Shown: positions 7,211-16,617, counted from the stretch's first letter. The stretch is 37,262 nucleotides of DNA from Clostridia bacterium (GCA_017504785.1 JAFVQL010000038.1:1-37262), one strand, 5' to 3'. Notes: a model not told the origin generated them from the letters alone. Program-made: numbers and translations.

Positions 7211-8422
7211 TCAGAACCTCACACGGATGATATCTTTGTAGGGAATGGAGGTCACCGAGATCTCGGATGCGCGCTTTTTGAAAACGACGTCCTCAATCAA
7301 AACCTCTACGTCATCGGCAAACATATCGTCCGCCGCATTTTGATAGAAATCGGAAAAATAGCTTTCGTAATCCTTGACGCCGAAGGCGTTCTCCTCGGTC
7401 TCGCTCTTATAGATATAGCAAACGCCGTGCGCGTAGGTCACCTTTTTGAATTCGCCGGGCTCCATGGCTCCCAGCGCCTCGGTGATGCTTTCGCCGTTTT
7501 CCGAGATAAAGCGCTTCGTATAGGATGCGCTGTCCGAAAGGTAATAGAGTGCTTCGCTTCCCTCGGGAGCGGCGTCGTAATACTTTTTCATCTCGTCCTT
7601 AAAGAAGGGAAGGCGCGGATTTTTGCTCGCGATCTCCGCATCCATTTTTTCGATCAGAGCGTTTCGCTTCTCGGTCTCCTCTGCACGCAGAGGGCGGGTG
7701 GCGTATGCGCCGCTCCCGTCAAGCTCGATCGTTTTGTTTCCGTCCGCATCCACGTTATAGATATAGGTGCTTTCGGTGCGGATGAAGAAGAGATGCGCGG
7801 CGGTGTAGTTTTCCGAAAGATAGGCGTTGCAGTCATCCAGTCGAGCGGTAACGTTCGCGCCGCCGACACCGTAGAACAGCGACTGCGCCACGGATGCCTT
7901 ATAGAGCAGAAGTGCGATGTCCGAAAGATCGGAGTAGGTATAGCCGTATGCGGCGATCATTTCGTTAAAGGCGGCCTTATCGCCGCTCGCACGGTAGGTA
8001 AGAAGCTCCTCTGCCGCGTTTTTTGCCGCCGCCTTCGCTTCCTTTTTCTCCTTGGCGGTTGCCGCGCTGTCAAAGAGAGCGGCAGACACCAGAACGCGCG
8101 CGATATATTCCTTCGTGCCTTCCTCTAAAAGTGCGCCGTAGGTTTTATCGCTTCCCTCGGGCTTCGTTTCCCAAAGCGTCTCGCTTTCCGTGATCCCCTG
8201 TGCGGTGAGGGAGCGGCAGAAGTTGAATTTATAGTTGCTCGCAAGGTAGGAATACGCCGCCTTGTCGGCGATCGCCCCGCCGTAACGCGCGTAGGTTTTG
8301 GCGTTCGTCAGCATAACCGCCGATGCGAGCACGACGCCGACTACGGTCAGCGCCGCTATAAAGACGATCAGAAAGTTTCTCAAAAAATGCGAGCGCACGG
8401 GCGCAGAGTTTGCATTTTTCAT
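7211..8422 (-). CDS. PrsA/SurA-like membrane-anchored foldase, PPIase domain not evident
   Basis: The product is 403 residues: a short cytoplasmic N-terminus, a single membrane helix (about residues 14-39, LRNFLIVFIAALTVVGVVLA), then a largely helical extracytoplasmic region. The latter has an AKTYARYGGAIADKAAYSYLAS segment, an Ala/Lys-rich helix [18 protein letters not shown], then AAHLFFIRT and a late GEFKKVTYAHGVCYIYK. The AHLFFI and GEF...V...GVCYI strands resemble parvulin beta strands of PrsA/SurA foldases, but the characteristic GGxLG core is missing, so catalytic activity is doubtful. A PrsA-like gene commonly follows mfd in Clostridia, which supports the call. Its ATG overlaps the mfd stop by 4 bases (ATGA), so it is translationally coupled. 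The likely role is folding or quality control of secreted proteins. Confidence 0.65.
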   Translation of the reverse strand: MKNANSAPVRSHFLRNFLIVFIAALTVVGVVLASAVMLTNAKTYARYGGAIADKAAYSYLASNYKFNFCRSLTAQGITESETLWETKPEGSDKTYGALLEEGTKEYIARVLVSAALFDSAATAKEKKEAKAAAKNAAEELLTYRASGDKAAFNEMIAAYGYTYSDLSDIALLLYKASVAQSLFYGVGGANVTARLDDCNAYLSENYTAAHLFFIRTESTYIYNVDADGNKTIELDGSGAYATRPLRAEETEKRNALIEKMDAEIASKNPRLPFFKDEMKKYYDAAPEGSEALYYLSDSASYTKRFISENGESITEALGAMEPGEFKKVTYAHGVCYIYKSETEENAFGVKDYESYFSDFYQNAADDMFADDVEVLIEDVVFKKRASEISVTSIPYKDIIRVRF

Positions 8423-11400
8423 TGGGGTGTGAGTCCTCCTTGGGTTTCGTTTTTGCTTGCCCTGCAGTAAAGAAGCAGGATCTTTAACGCCTCGTCCTCG
8501 CCCTTTTGCCCCTTGGCAAGACGGTAAGTGACCGTCGGTGTGGGTGCGCCGCGCAGCATAAGCCCGGGCACCTTTTCAAATACCTCGGACCAAGCGGCGA
8601 GATCGGGCATTTCGGGGGAGAAGATCAAGCGGCCGTCCTTTTGCTCGGTGCGGCGGATGCGGCATTTCTCCGAAAGTGCGCGCAGAAGCGAGAGCTTCGT
8701 CAGCGCAACGACCTCCTTCGGTGGCTCGCCGAAGCGATCGGTAAATTCGTCGATGATATCCATGCGATCCTCCTCCGTGGCGATCAGAGAGATCTTTTTG
8801 TACATTTCCATGCGCGCCGCCGAGGATGCGATATAACGGTCGCTTATGTGCGCGCCGAGCGGGAAATCCACGGTTGCCTCGAAGGGCGGCACGGGCGTTT
8901 TGCCCTGCTCCTCAAGGACCGCCTCGGAAAGCAGGCGCACGTACAGCTCGTAGCCGACGCCGTCGATATATCCGTGCTGCTCCGCGCCGAGCAGATTGCC
9001 CGCGCCGCGGATCTCAAGGTCGCGAAGCGCGATCTGGAAGCCCGCGCCGAATTCGGCGTAGGCGCGGATGGTGGAGAGTCGCTTTTCGGCAACCTCGGAG
9101 AGCACTTTGCCGGGGCGGTAGGTAAAATAGGCGTATGCCTGGCGGCATCCGCGCCCCACGCGGCCGCGGATTTGATGGAGCTGGGCAAGGCCCATGCGGT
9201 CGGCGTTCTCGATGATCAGCGTATTGGCACTCGGCAGATCGATGCCGGTTTCGATGATCGTGGTGCAAACGAGAAGGTCGATCTCGCCGCGCACGAGCAT
9301 TTGCCAGATGTCCTCGAGCTCTTCCTTTTCCATTTGTCCGTGCGCGTAAGCAATGCGCGCCTCGGGAAATTCCTTCATCAGCTTGCCTGAAAGAAGGTCG
9401 ATGTTTTCCACACGGTTATAAAGGTACAAAACCTGACCGCCGCGCAAAAATTCTCGGCGGATGGCGTCTCGGATGACAACGTCGTCATGCTCCAAAACGT
9501 AGGTCTGCACGGGGCGGCGATCCACGGGTGCTTCGTCCAAAATAGACATATCCGCAATGCCGTTCATCGCCATGTTCAGCGTGCGGGGAATGGGTGTGGC
9601 GGTCAAGGTCAGGGTGTCCACGTTTGCCGCCATCTTGCGTAGCTTTTCCTTTTGCGCCACGCCGAAGCGCTGCTCCTCGTCGATAACGAGAAGGCCGAGA
9701 TCCTTAAATTCGAGTTTCTTTGAAAGCAGCTTATGCGTGCCGATCAAAATATCGGTCTCACCGCGCTTGACGCGACGGAGTATAGCTTCCTCTTGCTTCG
9801 GGGTGCAGAAGCGCGAGAGCATCTCCACCTGCACGGGGTAGCCGCGCATACGCGAAAGTGCGGTTTGATAGTGCTGAAGGGCGAGAATGGTGGTGGGAAC
9901 GAGGATGGCGACCTGCTTGCCGCCGAGGATCGCCTTGAAGGCGGCACGAAGCGCGACCTCGGTCTTTCCAAAGCCAACGTCACCGCAAAGCAGGCGGTTC
10001 ATCGGCACGGGCTTTTGCATATCCGCCTTGATCTCCTCGATGGCGCGCATCTGGCAGGGGGTCGGCTCGTATTCAAAGGCAGAGGCAAACTCGTCCTCCA
10101 TATCCGAATCGGGCGGGAAGGCGAAGCCGGGGGTGCGCTGCCTGCGCGCGTAAAGCTCCACCAGATCCTTGGCAATATCCTTGGCGGCGCTCTTGGCGCG
10201 CGCCTTCGTGCGCGACCAGTCCGTTCCGCCCATCGTCGAGAGCTTGACCTTGCCGTCCTTATCCCTTGCGCCGATGTATTTTCCGATCATTTCGAGGCGG
10301 TCGCAGGGAACGAAAAGCTTATCCGTGCCTGCGTAGCGGATCGTGATATAATCTCTCGTCACGCCCATGGCGGTCACGGTCTGAATGCCCTCAAAGAGGC
10401 CGATACCGTAATTTGCGTGCACGACGTAGTCGCCGGGAGAAAGATCTGCATGCGAAAGCAGTCTTTGCCCTGCGCCGCCCGCCTTTCTTAAAATCCTCTG
10501 GCGGCGGCGGTTTGCCATCACGGCGCGGCCGAGATCCTTGTGCATGGAGAGCACGGCGATCTTCGGCATTAGAAGATCAAATCCCTCTTCCAAGGGATCT
10601 ACCGTAATGTATATTCCTGCATTTTGTAAAGAATTGTAGTCAATATCCTCTTTTTCGTAGAGAGGAATTGCGGCAATATCATCCGAGGCGAGCGAGTCCT
10701 TCAGCGACTGTGCGCCGGCTTTGTTTTCGCAAACGATAAGCGTGCGGTAGAGAGATTTGCGGAAGGTCATAAGATCCTCTCGCAGCATAGCGCCGTTATC
10801 TCCGTACGCCACGGTGCGGCGCGAGCGGAAGCCGAAAAGACCGCCGAGACGGCCGTTAATACCGCCTGAGAAGGGGTTGAGATGCAACGGCACAGCACCC
10901 AAAAGAAAGGCGTCGAGATCCGCTCTCGTGCCCGCGAAGCGGGCGGCCCTCTCGCTCGTCAGTCCAAGGGAAAGAAGCGCGGTGCGCTCGTCCTCAAGGT
11001 GAGACGAGAAGCGCTTGATATTTTCATCTGCCGCCGCCGTGCCGAGCAGGCAAACGAGGGGGCGATGCGTGTCTTCAAAATAAGAGAAAAGCGTGGCGGG
11101 CGTTTCGTAGATCAAGCCGAGAAAACGGTCACGAAAGGGGAGCGCAAGATCGCTTTTCGCGGCGGCAAGCTCGCTTTCGAGCCTTGCACCGATCTCGGGA
11201 TCCTTTGCGTTCTTTTTAAGCTTTTCAAGCGTCTTGACGATCAGCGCGCGCGCCTCCTTCGTGACGGGAACCTCCGCCGCGGGAAGGATCTGCAAGGTGG
11301 GGCAGGGCGCACTCACGCGCTGCGTTTCGGGATCGAAGCTCTCCATGCGGTCGATCTCGTCACCGAAAAATTCAATACGAACGGGGGGCGCTTCCACGTC

Positions 11401-11970
11401 GGCATAGACGTCTAAAATACCGCCGCGGCGCGCGTACTGTCCCGCGCTTTCCACCATATCCACGGCGGTGAAGCCGAGGTCGGAAAGCTTTTTTTGCAGA
11501 AGGTCGGGCGAGATCTCGTCACCGACGGAAAGCGAGACCGAGCAAGAAAGAAGCTGCGCCTTCGGCATCGTGTAAAGCAGGGCGGCGGCGGGCGTGGTCA
11601 CAATGGCATCCACCGTGCCGTGGCAAAGCTCGGACAAGACCGAAAGCCTCTCACGCTCTGTGTCGTGGGAGGCGGAAATGCTATGAAAGACAAGGTCGCG
11701 GGATTTGAACACGCGCACGGAAAGTGCCGCACGGGAGAGAAGCCCCGCGATCCTTTCCGCGGCGTCCTCGTTTTCCGCGAAGAGAAGCACGGGCGCGCCC
11801 GAAAGCGCACGGCCGTCCTTCACGATCTCGACGGTAAAGGCATCGCTCGCGCCGCCCTGCAGACCATTTACCACCAAGGGCAAGGGCTTTTCTGCGCGGA
11901 GCTGCTCACCGAGCGAGATCAGGACGCTTTTATATTCACGGTCGCACCGTATGAGCTCTGTAATTCGCAT
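8419..11970 (-). CDS. mfd: Transcription-repair coupling factor
   Basis: An 1183-residue SF2 DNA translocase. It removes stalled RNA polymerase from lesions and recruits UvrA. The N-terminal UvrB-like region includes SAGQYARRGGILDVY (about 180-195) and RIEFFGDEIDRMESFD. The RNA-polymerase-interacting domain has the usual LSPGDYVVHANYGIGLFEG. The helicase motor is intact: Walker A GDVGFGKTE (about 657-665), Walker B DEEQRFGV (about 764), TATPIPRT, and motif VI GRVGRG (about 937). The C-terminal domain (TRCF, DRFGEPP...) is present and the length is typical. It sits between pth and the foldase gene, starting 3 bases after the pth stop and ending in a 4-base overlap with the next gene, so it is an operon member. 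The SD upstream is weak, consistent with coupling to pth. Confidence 0.97.
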   Translation of the reverse strand: MRITELIRCDREYKSVLISLGEQLRAEKPLPLVVNGLQGGASDAFTVEIVKDGRALSGAPVLLFAENEDAAERIAGLLSRAALSVRVFKSRDLVFHSISASHDTERERLSVLSELCHGTVDAIVTTPAAALLYTMPKAQLLSCSVSLSVGDEISPDLLQKKLSDLGFTAVDMVESAGQYARRGGILDVYADVEAPPVRIEFFGDEIDRMESFDPETQRVSAPCPTLQILPAAEVPVTKEARALIVKTLEKLKKNAKDPEIGARLESELAAAKSDLALPFRDRFLGLIYETPATLFSYFEDTHRPLVCLLGTAAADENIKRFSSHLEDERTALLSLGLTSERAARFAGTRADLDAFLLGAVPLHLNPFSGGINGRLGGLFGFRSRRTVAYGDNGAMLREDLMTFRKSLYRTLIVCENKAGAQSLKDSLASDDIAAIPLYEKEDIDYNSLQNAGIYITVDPLEEGFDLLMPKIAVLSMHKDLGRAVMANRRRQRILRKAGGAGQRLLSHADLSPGDYVVHANYGIGLFEGIQTVTAMGVTRDYITIRYAGTDKLFVPCDRLEMIGKYIGARDKDGKVKLSTMGGTDWSRTKARAKSAAKDIAKDLVELYARRQRTPGFAFPPDSDMEDEFASAFEYEPTPCQMRAIEEIKADMQKPVPMNRLLCGDVGFGKTEVALRAAFKAILGGKQVAILVPTTILALQHYQTALSRMRGYPVQVEMLSRFCTPKQEEAILRRVKRGETDILIGTHKLLSKKLEFKDLGLLVIDEEQRFGVAQKEKLRKMAANVDTLTLTATPIPRTLNMAMNGIADMSILDEAPVDRRPVQTYVLEHDDVVIRDAIRREFLRGGQVLYLYNRVENIDLLSGKLMKEFPEARIAYAHGQMEKEELEDIWQMLVRGEIDLLVCTTIIETGIDLPSANTLIIENADRMGLAQLHQIRGRVGRGCRQAYAYFTYRPGKVLSEVAEKRLSTIRAYAEFGAGFQIALRDLEIRGAGNLLGAEQHGYIDGVGYELYVRLLSEAVLEEQGKTPVPPFEATVDFPLGAHISDRYIASSAARMEMYKKISLIATEEDRMDIIDEFTDRFGEPPKEVVALTKLSLLRALSEKCRIRRTEQKDGRLIFSPEMPDLAAWSEVFEKVPGLMLRGAPTPTVTYRLAKGQKGEDEALKILLLYCRASKNETQGGLTPQ

Positions 11971-11973
11971 AGA

Positions 11974-12600
11974 TCAGTGAGAGAAGCGACACATGGCCGT
12001 CTCGATTTCGCCGCGCACGCAGAGAACGGATGCATCGTAAACGGCGGGCAGAATGTCGAAAAACGCCTGATTTTCCGCCTCGGGCATTTTGCCGAGCACC
12101 CAGCTTGCAAGATCGGTATCGGGCGAGGGTTTTTCGCCGACGCCGAGCTTGATGCGCGGAAATTCCTGGCTTCCAAGCTCCGCGATGATGCTCTTTAAGC
12201 CGTTGTGTCCACCCGCAGAGCCCTTGCGGCGAATGCGAAGCCTGCCGGGGGCAAGGCTGATGTCATCCGCCAAAACGAGCACGCGCTCGGGCGGGATCTT
12301 ATAGAAGCTTGCCGCCTCGGCGATCGCCGCGCCCGAAAGGTTCATAAAGGTCTGCGGCTTCATCAGAATGCCGCGCTTTTCGCCGATCGTCACCTCACAG
12401 ATGAGGGCGCGATACTTTGCGCGGTCGATCTTCGCGCCGAGCCTTTCGGCAATAAAATCCACTGCGGCAAAACCGACGTTGTGGCGTGTCCTTTCGTATT
12501 CCTTGCCGGGGTTTCCGAGTCCGGCGATGATAAATTCGATCGGAGCGGAAGCCGCGGGCTTTTTACTCTCGATCTTTTTAAACAAATCAAAAATATCCAT
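11974..12600 (-). CDS. pth: Peptidyl-tRNA hydrolase
   Basis: Cleaves the ester bond of peptidyl-tRNAs released by stalled ribosomes, recycling tRNA. The 208-residue product has the family core AGLGNPGKEYERTRHNVGF. The conserved Asn (residue 30), catalytic His (40), MNLSG Asn (87), DD pair (112-113) and GHNGL Asn (133) are all present. An N-terminal extension of about 20 residues (MDIFDLFKKIESKKPAASAP) precedes the usual start, and no better start with a ribosome site exists downstream. The region before the ATG lacks a clear SD and instead has the palindrome AAACAATTGTTT (12606-12617). It lies 29 bases after nadE and 3 bases before mfd; pth-mfd adjacency is a classic Bacillota arrangement. 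Confidence 0.95.
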   Translation of the reverse strand: MDIFDLFKKIESKKPAASAPIEFIIAGLGNPGKEYERTRHNVGFAAVDFIAERLGAKIDRAKYRALICEVTIGEKRGILMKPQTFMNLSGAAIAEAASFYKIPPERVLVLADDISLAPGRLRIRRKGSAGGHNGLKSIIAELGSQEFPRIKLGVGEKPSPDTDLASWVLGKMPEAENQAFFDILPAVYDASVLCVRGEIETAMCRFSH

Positions 12601-12629
12601 TATGCAAACAATTGTTTTCTTTTATTCGT

Positions 12630-14507
12630 TTATTCGTTATCCAAAGCGGCGACCCAAAGGGCAGAGCTTGCATCGGATGGCATAGCAAATCCGCCTCTCG
12701 GAGAAAGCGTGACGGAACCGATCTTCGGTCCGTCCGGCAGACAGGAGCGCTTGAACTGCTGGGAGAAGAAGCGGCGAAGGAAGATCTTAAGATAGCCCTT
12801 GATCGTTTCCTTGTCGTAGCTGCCCTTGAAGCTCTCGGCAGCAAGACGAAGGATCTTGTCGGGCGAGAAGCGGTTTCTCACGAGGTGATAGAGAAAATAA
12901 TCGTGCAGCTCGTAAGGGCCGACGATGCTTTCCGTGCATTGCACGATCTCGCCGTCCTTCGGGGGGAGAAGCTCGGGGCTGACGGGGGTTGCAAGCACGT
13001 CGCGCAGGATCTCTGCCTCCGCCTTGCCGCCCTTTTTCTCCGCCTCGTCTGCAAGATAGGAAACGAGGTGGCGCATCAGCGTTTTGGGTACGGCCACGTT
13101 GGGCGCGTACATGGACATGTGGTCGCCGTTATAGGTAGCGAAGCCGAGCGCAAGCTCGGAAAGGTCACCCGTGCCGATAACGAGGCCGCCCTCCGCGTTG
13201 GCAACGTCCATGAGGATCTGCGTGCGCTCGCGTGCCTGTGCGTTCTCATAGACCACGTTGCGATCGTCCTCGCTGTGCCCGATGTCCTTAAAATGCACGC
13301 GCACGGCGGCGGTGATATCTACGGTGCGAAGGGTAACGCCGAGGGCTTCGCAGAGCTTTTCCGCGTTGCCTTTGGTTCTTTCGGTCGTGCCGAAGCCGGG
13401 CATGGTGATCGCGATGATATCGGCGCGCTTCATGCCGATGCGATCGGCGGCGCGCACGGCGACGAGAAGCGCAAGGGTGGAGTCAAGACCGCCGGAAACG
13501 CCGATCACGCCGCTTTTTGCATAGGCTCTTTCAAAGCGGGCAGCGAGGCCGCGGGTCTGAATTTCAAGAATTTCGGCAAAGCGCTCGCATCTTGCCGCCT
13601 CGCTCTCGGGCAAGAAGGAGAGCCTTCTCGGCGGATGCGTGATGCGCGTTTCTTCCACGGGGAGCGAGAAATGCACCTCGGTCTCTTCCGCGTGCGTGCT
13701 TCGCGCGCTTGCAAGACGGCTTTGTGCAAGTGCGACGTCCACCTCGCGGCAGAGAAGCGCACCGTCTGCAAACGGGTCGCTTTCGGTGACGATGCGGCCG
13801 CCGAAGGCGATCAGCGAATGCGCGGCAAAGATCAGATCCGTGCCGCTCTCGCCCGCGCCCGCGTTCGCGCTCACGAGAATGCGATCGGGGGATGCCGCCG
13901 CCATACGGGTGCGGCGCAAAGCAAGGCTTCCCGCCGCGGCGTGCTCTGCGGTCGGCAGAGAAAGAAGGGTGGCACCGCCGTTATAGTGCGCCGCGCCGTT
14001 TGTGCAAACCGCCAAGCGAAGGGCGGGCAGGGTGTCGCAGACAAAGAGAAGATCCGTGCCGCAAAGCACCTCTTTGCCGGCGTAAGGGATCTTTCGCGTC
14101 GCGCCGTGCCAAGCGCAGAAGATACGGTCCTCGGCAAGCGCGTCACCGCGGGCAAGCTCTGCCTTCGGCACGATGCCGAGAAGCTCTCCGCCGTACACAA
14201 CGGCGGCTGCGTTATAAAGCCGCCCCTCTACGGCAACGGGAAGTCCCACGACCGAAACGAGCGAAAGCGCCGCGGTCTCTTTCATAAAGCGCGCGAGGGC
14301 GCTTTCCGCCGAGGCGATCAGCGCCTCGGAAAAATAGAGGTCGCCAAGGCAAGCCCCCGTCAGCGTCAGCGCGGGAAGTGTGAGAAGCCTTGCGCCGTCC
14401 TCTGCGGCATTTTTTGCGGCGGCGATCGCCGCGTCACAGTTATAAGAAAGGTCTGCCACCCGTCCCTTCGGGGTAACGGCGGCAACTCTTATCAGTCCGT
14501 GCTTCAT
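12630..14507 (-). CDS. nadE: NAD+ synthetase with degenerate glutaminase domain
   Basis: The product is 625 residues, the length of glutamine-dependent NAD+ synthetases, which amidate NaAD to NAD+ using ATP. The C-terminal synthetase half is intact: P-loop SGGLDS (338-343), [25 protein letters not shown] and the closing [22 protein letters not shown]. The N-terminal nitrilase-like half, which releases ammonia from glutamine with a Glu-Lys-Cys triad, is unusual. The expected PEL(T/S)xTGY motif reads PALTLTGAC, so the catalytic Glu is Ala46 (codon 14370-14372). The Lys is kept in GIVPK (115) and the Cys in LAVCTN (168), but the usual ICED around the Cys is lost. The domain is probably poor or inactive as a glutaminase, making the enzyme ammonia-fed. 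It lies 16 bases after the ThyX-like gene, in the same operon. Confidence 0.93.
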   Translation of the reverse strand: MKHGLIRVAAVTPKGRVADLSYNCDAAIAAAKNAAEDGARLLTLPALTLTGACLGDLYFSEALIASAESALARFMKETAALSLVSVVGLPVAVEGRLYNAAAVVYGGELLGIVPKAELARGDALAEDRIFCAWHGATRKIPYAGKEVLCGTDLLFVCDTLPALRLAVCTNGAAHYNGGATLLSLPTAEHAAAGSLALRRTRMAAASPDRILVSANAGAGESGTDLIFAAHSLIAFGGRIVTESDPFADGALLCREVDVALAQSRLASARSTHAEETEVHFSLPVEETRITHPPRRLSFLPESEAARCERFAEILEIQTRGLAARFERAYAKSGVIGVSGGLDSTLALLVAVRAADRIGMKRADIIAITMPGFGTTERTKGNAEKLCEALGVTLRTVDITAAVRVHFKDIGHSEDDRNVVYENAQARERTQILMDVANAEGGLVIGTGDLSELALGFATYNGDHMSMYAPNVAVPKTLMRHLVSYLADEAEKKGGKAEAEILRDVLATPVSPELLPPKDGEIVQCTESIVGPYELHDYFLYHLVRNRFSPDKILRLAAESFKGSYDKETIKGYLKIFLRRFFSQQFKRSCLPDGPKIGSVTLSPRGGFAMPSDASSALWVAALDNE

Positions 14508-14523
14508 AAAACAGCCTCCGAAA

Positions 14524-15165
14524 TCAGTGTTTGTCTTCCGCCCCGTCTCCCTTGACGAGGATCAGCTCCTTCGCATAGGGGAGCGACTCGATGGCGCGGC
14601 AAAGCGCGTGCCATTCGTCGAGCTTGTGGTGGCGGCGTGCGTAGTATATATTGATCAGAACCTCGTAATTCAAGGTCACGGTGCGAAGCTGGTTGAAGGA
14701 GGAGGGAAGGAGCTGGATGATGTTGTGCCAAGCCGCCTTGTCCTTTGTTTCGTTGAAGCGCACGCGCTCGGATTCGAGAAACGCGATCAGCGCATCCAGA
14801 GCGGCAAGCCCCTCCTCGGTCAGATGATCGTGCGAGAACATATCGCGCGTGAAGGGGAGCGACTGGATCTTATGCATCGTGGAGCAGGAGTTTGCCACGG
14901 TGCCGACCTTGTAGGTATCAAATTCCTTCCACCAGTAAAGCGGTGCGTTGATATCGATGGAAACGATGATCTGGCGCAAAAATTTGCGGTGGTCGCTGCC
15001 CGCCTTCGCAAGACGGTGCGCGAGCGAAAGATCGTTTTCTCCGAGGATAAAATTGCCCTTTTCGTCATAGGTGCTGTCCATGCGCGCCCAGCTGTTCATC
15101 GGGTTTCTCGCGCCGCGGATGGCGTTCTCCATATTCATGACAGAGATCTTTTCGGTCTGTAACAT
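14524..15165 (-). CDS. ThyX-like protein lacking the RHR signature, function uncertain
   Basis: A 213-residue soluble protein, first gene of the long minus-strand operon. It has LAKAGSDHRKFLRQIIVSID (52-71) followed by INAPLYWWKEFDTYKVGT (72-89), then VANSCSTMHKI (90-100). A later helix has NQLRTVTLNYEVLINIYYARR. This order (H..FLR..., strand, aromatic WW, polar motif ending in NSxST, then a C-terminal helix resembling the ThyX NLRxL region) looks by eye like flavin-dependent thymidylate synthase ThyX. However, the RHRxxSxNxxS signature is replaced by TYKVGTVANSCS. I recall similar uncharacterised proteins in Clostridia and phages. The activity may be different or lost. Start ATG 15165 has GGAGGGG just upstream. 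Family placement is inference. Confidence 0.5.
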   Translation of the reverse strand: MLQTEKISVMNMENAIRGARNPMNSWARMDSTYDEKGNFILGENDLSLAHRLAKAGSDHRKFLRQIIVSIDINAPLYWWKEFDTYKVGTVANSCSTMHKIQSLPFTRDMFSHDHLTEEGLAALDALIAFLESERVRFNETKDKAAWHNIIQLLPSSFNQLRTVTLNYEVLINIYYARRHHKLDEWHALCRAIESLPYAKELILVKGDGAEDKH

Positions 15166-15202
15166 AACCCCTCCAAAATACTATATAAAATCTTTACCTT
15201 TT

Positions 15203-15231
15203 ATTTTAGCATATTCCTATAAAAAAGTCAA
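15203..15231 (-). promoter_or_regulatory. Promoter of the thyX-like/nadE/pth/mfd operon
   Basis: On the minus strand TTGACT (15231-15226), a 17-base spacer and TAAAAT (15208-15203) precede the 15165 ATG by about 38 bases. It is the only good promoter seen for the six-gene run down to 6275. The 413-base gap it lies in (15166-15578) is very A-rich on the plus strand and otherwise holds only the divergent RDD promoter. Confidence 0.7.
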
Positions 15232-15502
15232 TCACCCGAAAAAGAAAAATAAAAACGAAAAAAGCAAAAAAACGAACACGATCGAAACAGAAAAATCAAA
15301 ACCGATACAATTCCCGATATTTGTTTTTTTCTTGAAAATAGAGATAAATGACAACTATAATTTGCAAAACAAAGCAAAAACGCGGCGATCGGAAGAAAAA
15401 TCTCGTTTTAAAAAACGGAAAAACAAAGGCAAAAACTGAAGAGGCGGACACGATTTTTGCTTTTTTCTTTTCGGCACAAAGACGCAAAATTTCCGTTTTG
15501 TC

Positions 15503-15531
15503 TTGCAAATGCCGCCGCCGTGTGCTACAAT
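15503..15531 (+). promoter_or_regulatory. Promoter of the RDD protein gene
   Basis: TTGCAA (15503-15508), a 17-base spacer and TACAAT (15526-15531), about 48 bases before the ATG at 15579. Confidence 0.6.
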
Positions 15532-15578
15532 ATTATCAGAAAAACGCAGAGCGGCGGCGGCCGCTCGGGAGGATAGCT

Positions 15579-16343
15579 ATGCAGTACGATTTGCAAAGGG
15601 CCTCGGTCCTGAAAAGAATTGCGGCCTTCATTTTTGATGCGATGATGATCATGATCGCCTTTTCTCTGTTTGCCACGCTTTTTTCGTGGGTGACGGGGTA
15701 CAATAAATATTCAAGGGAATACGATGCCATAAAGCTCTCTTACGAGCAGGAATACGGCATCACGATGGATATCGGAGCAGAGGAATACGAGGCGCTTTCC
15801 GCCGAGGAAAAGGCGAAATACGAGGCGGCGGATGCCGCGATCAAAAAAGACGAGCGCGCTCTGCATGCTTACGGTATGATGTTCAATCTCTCCATTCTGA
15901 TCTCGGTGCTGGGACTTCTTTTTTCCTTCCTTCTTCTTGAATTTATCCTTCCGCTTCTGCTCGGAAACGGGCAAACGGTCGGCAAAAAAATGTTCGGCAT
16001 CGGGGTGATGCAGTACAACGGCGTGAAGCTTTCGGGCGCGGCGCTTTTCGTCCGCGCGATCCTCGTCAAATACACGGTGGAGACCATGATCCCCGTGCTG
16101 ATCCTTCTCTCCGTGCTGATGGGCACGGCGGGACCGATCCCCGTGATGCTTGCGCTTGCCGTTCCGATCCTGCAGATCGCTCTGCTTGCCACCACGAAAA
16201 GCCGCCTCGTTTTGCACGACGTGATCTCCTCAACGGTGGCTGTGGATCTTGCGAGCCAGATGATCTTTCCTACGAACGAGGACCGCATCGAATACGAAAA
16301 AAAGGTCGCGGCAGAGCGGGCGAAGGAGCAAAAATACTTCTGA
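15579..16343 (+). CDS. RDD-family membrane protein
   Basis: A 254-residue membrane protein of the RDD family, a group of poorly understood proteins some of which affect ion exchange or solute tolerance. It shows the N-terminal family pattern LKRIAAFIFDAMMIMIAFSL (Arg and Asp in the first helix). A charged, helix-forming outside or loop segment rich in Glu/Tyr/Ala follows (about 45-85), then two hydrophobic helices, GQTVGKKMFGIGV, and the C-terminal HDVISSTVAVD signature, ending in a basic/acidic tail. The 45-85 insert (YEQEYGITMDIGAEEYEALS) is longer than in simple RDD proteins. The ATG at 15579 has GGGAGG 9 bases upstream; the in-frame extension from 15348 is low-complexity and lies upstream of the promoter. 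A MITE separates the gene from its terminator. Confidence 0.85.
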   Translation: MQYDLQRASVLKRIAAFIFDAMMIMIAFSLFATLFSWVTGYNKYSREYDAIKLSYEQEYGITMDIGAEEYEALSAEEKAKYEAADAAIKKDERALHAYGMMFNLSILISVLGLLFSFLLLEFILPLLLGNGQTVGKKMFGIGVMQYNGVKLSGAALFVRAILVKYTVETMIPVLILLSVLMGTAGPIPVMLALAVPILQIALLATTKSRLVLHDVISSTVAVDLASQMIFPTNEDRIEYEKKVAAERAKEQKYF

Positions 16344-16349
16344 ATCGGT

Positions 16350-16428
16350 TAGCTTTAAGAAAAAATCGGCGAAGTATAGGGGAAAATCCGCACTTCCAAA
16401 CCTTATGTGTTCGACTCTCTTAAGGCTA
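16350..16428. mobile_element. 79-bp MITE-like element, short copy
   Basis: This copy runs from TAGCTTTAAG to CTCTTAAGGCTA. Read on the minus strand it matches bases 35934-36005 of the long copy almost exactly (terminal TAGCC(T/G)TAAGAGAG, CGAACACATAAGG, CGGATTTTCCCCTATACTTC). It then ends abruptly in a second, weaker terminal repeat. It is therefore an internally shortened derivative of the 279-bp element. TA at both ends would fit a TA target-site duplication. It inserted between the RDD gene and its terminator. Confidence 0.85.
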
Positions 16429-16438
16429 TACAAAGAGG

Positions 16439-16470
16439 GCACTCCGAAGGGGATTTTCGGAGTGCTTTTT
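16439..16470 (+). terminator. Rho-independent terminator after the RDD gene
   Basis: GCACTCCGAA (16439-16448) pairs with TTCGGAGTGC (16456-16465) and is followed by a T-run. The 230 bases beyond, up to the ABC gene, contain only AT-rich promoter-like sequence. Confidence 0.85.
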
Positions 16471-16617
16471 CGTTCCTTTTATAAAATGAATAAGACCGAG
16501 TTTTTTCATAAAGAGCGATTTTAAGTACACTTGGCACAAATGACAGTGCACCGCGATGAATTTTGTTTATAATGCCGAAATTTTGCACATATTTTTTCTT
16601 TTTGAGAAAAAAGCACC

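Noticed and set aside
12612-14555. 647-codon plus-strand open frame across nadE
   Set aside because: Antisense to a well-supported NadE; no domain is visible and its composition is typical of a GC-rich shadow frame.
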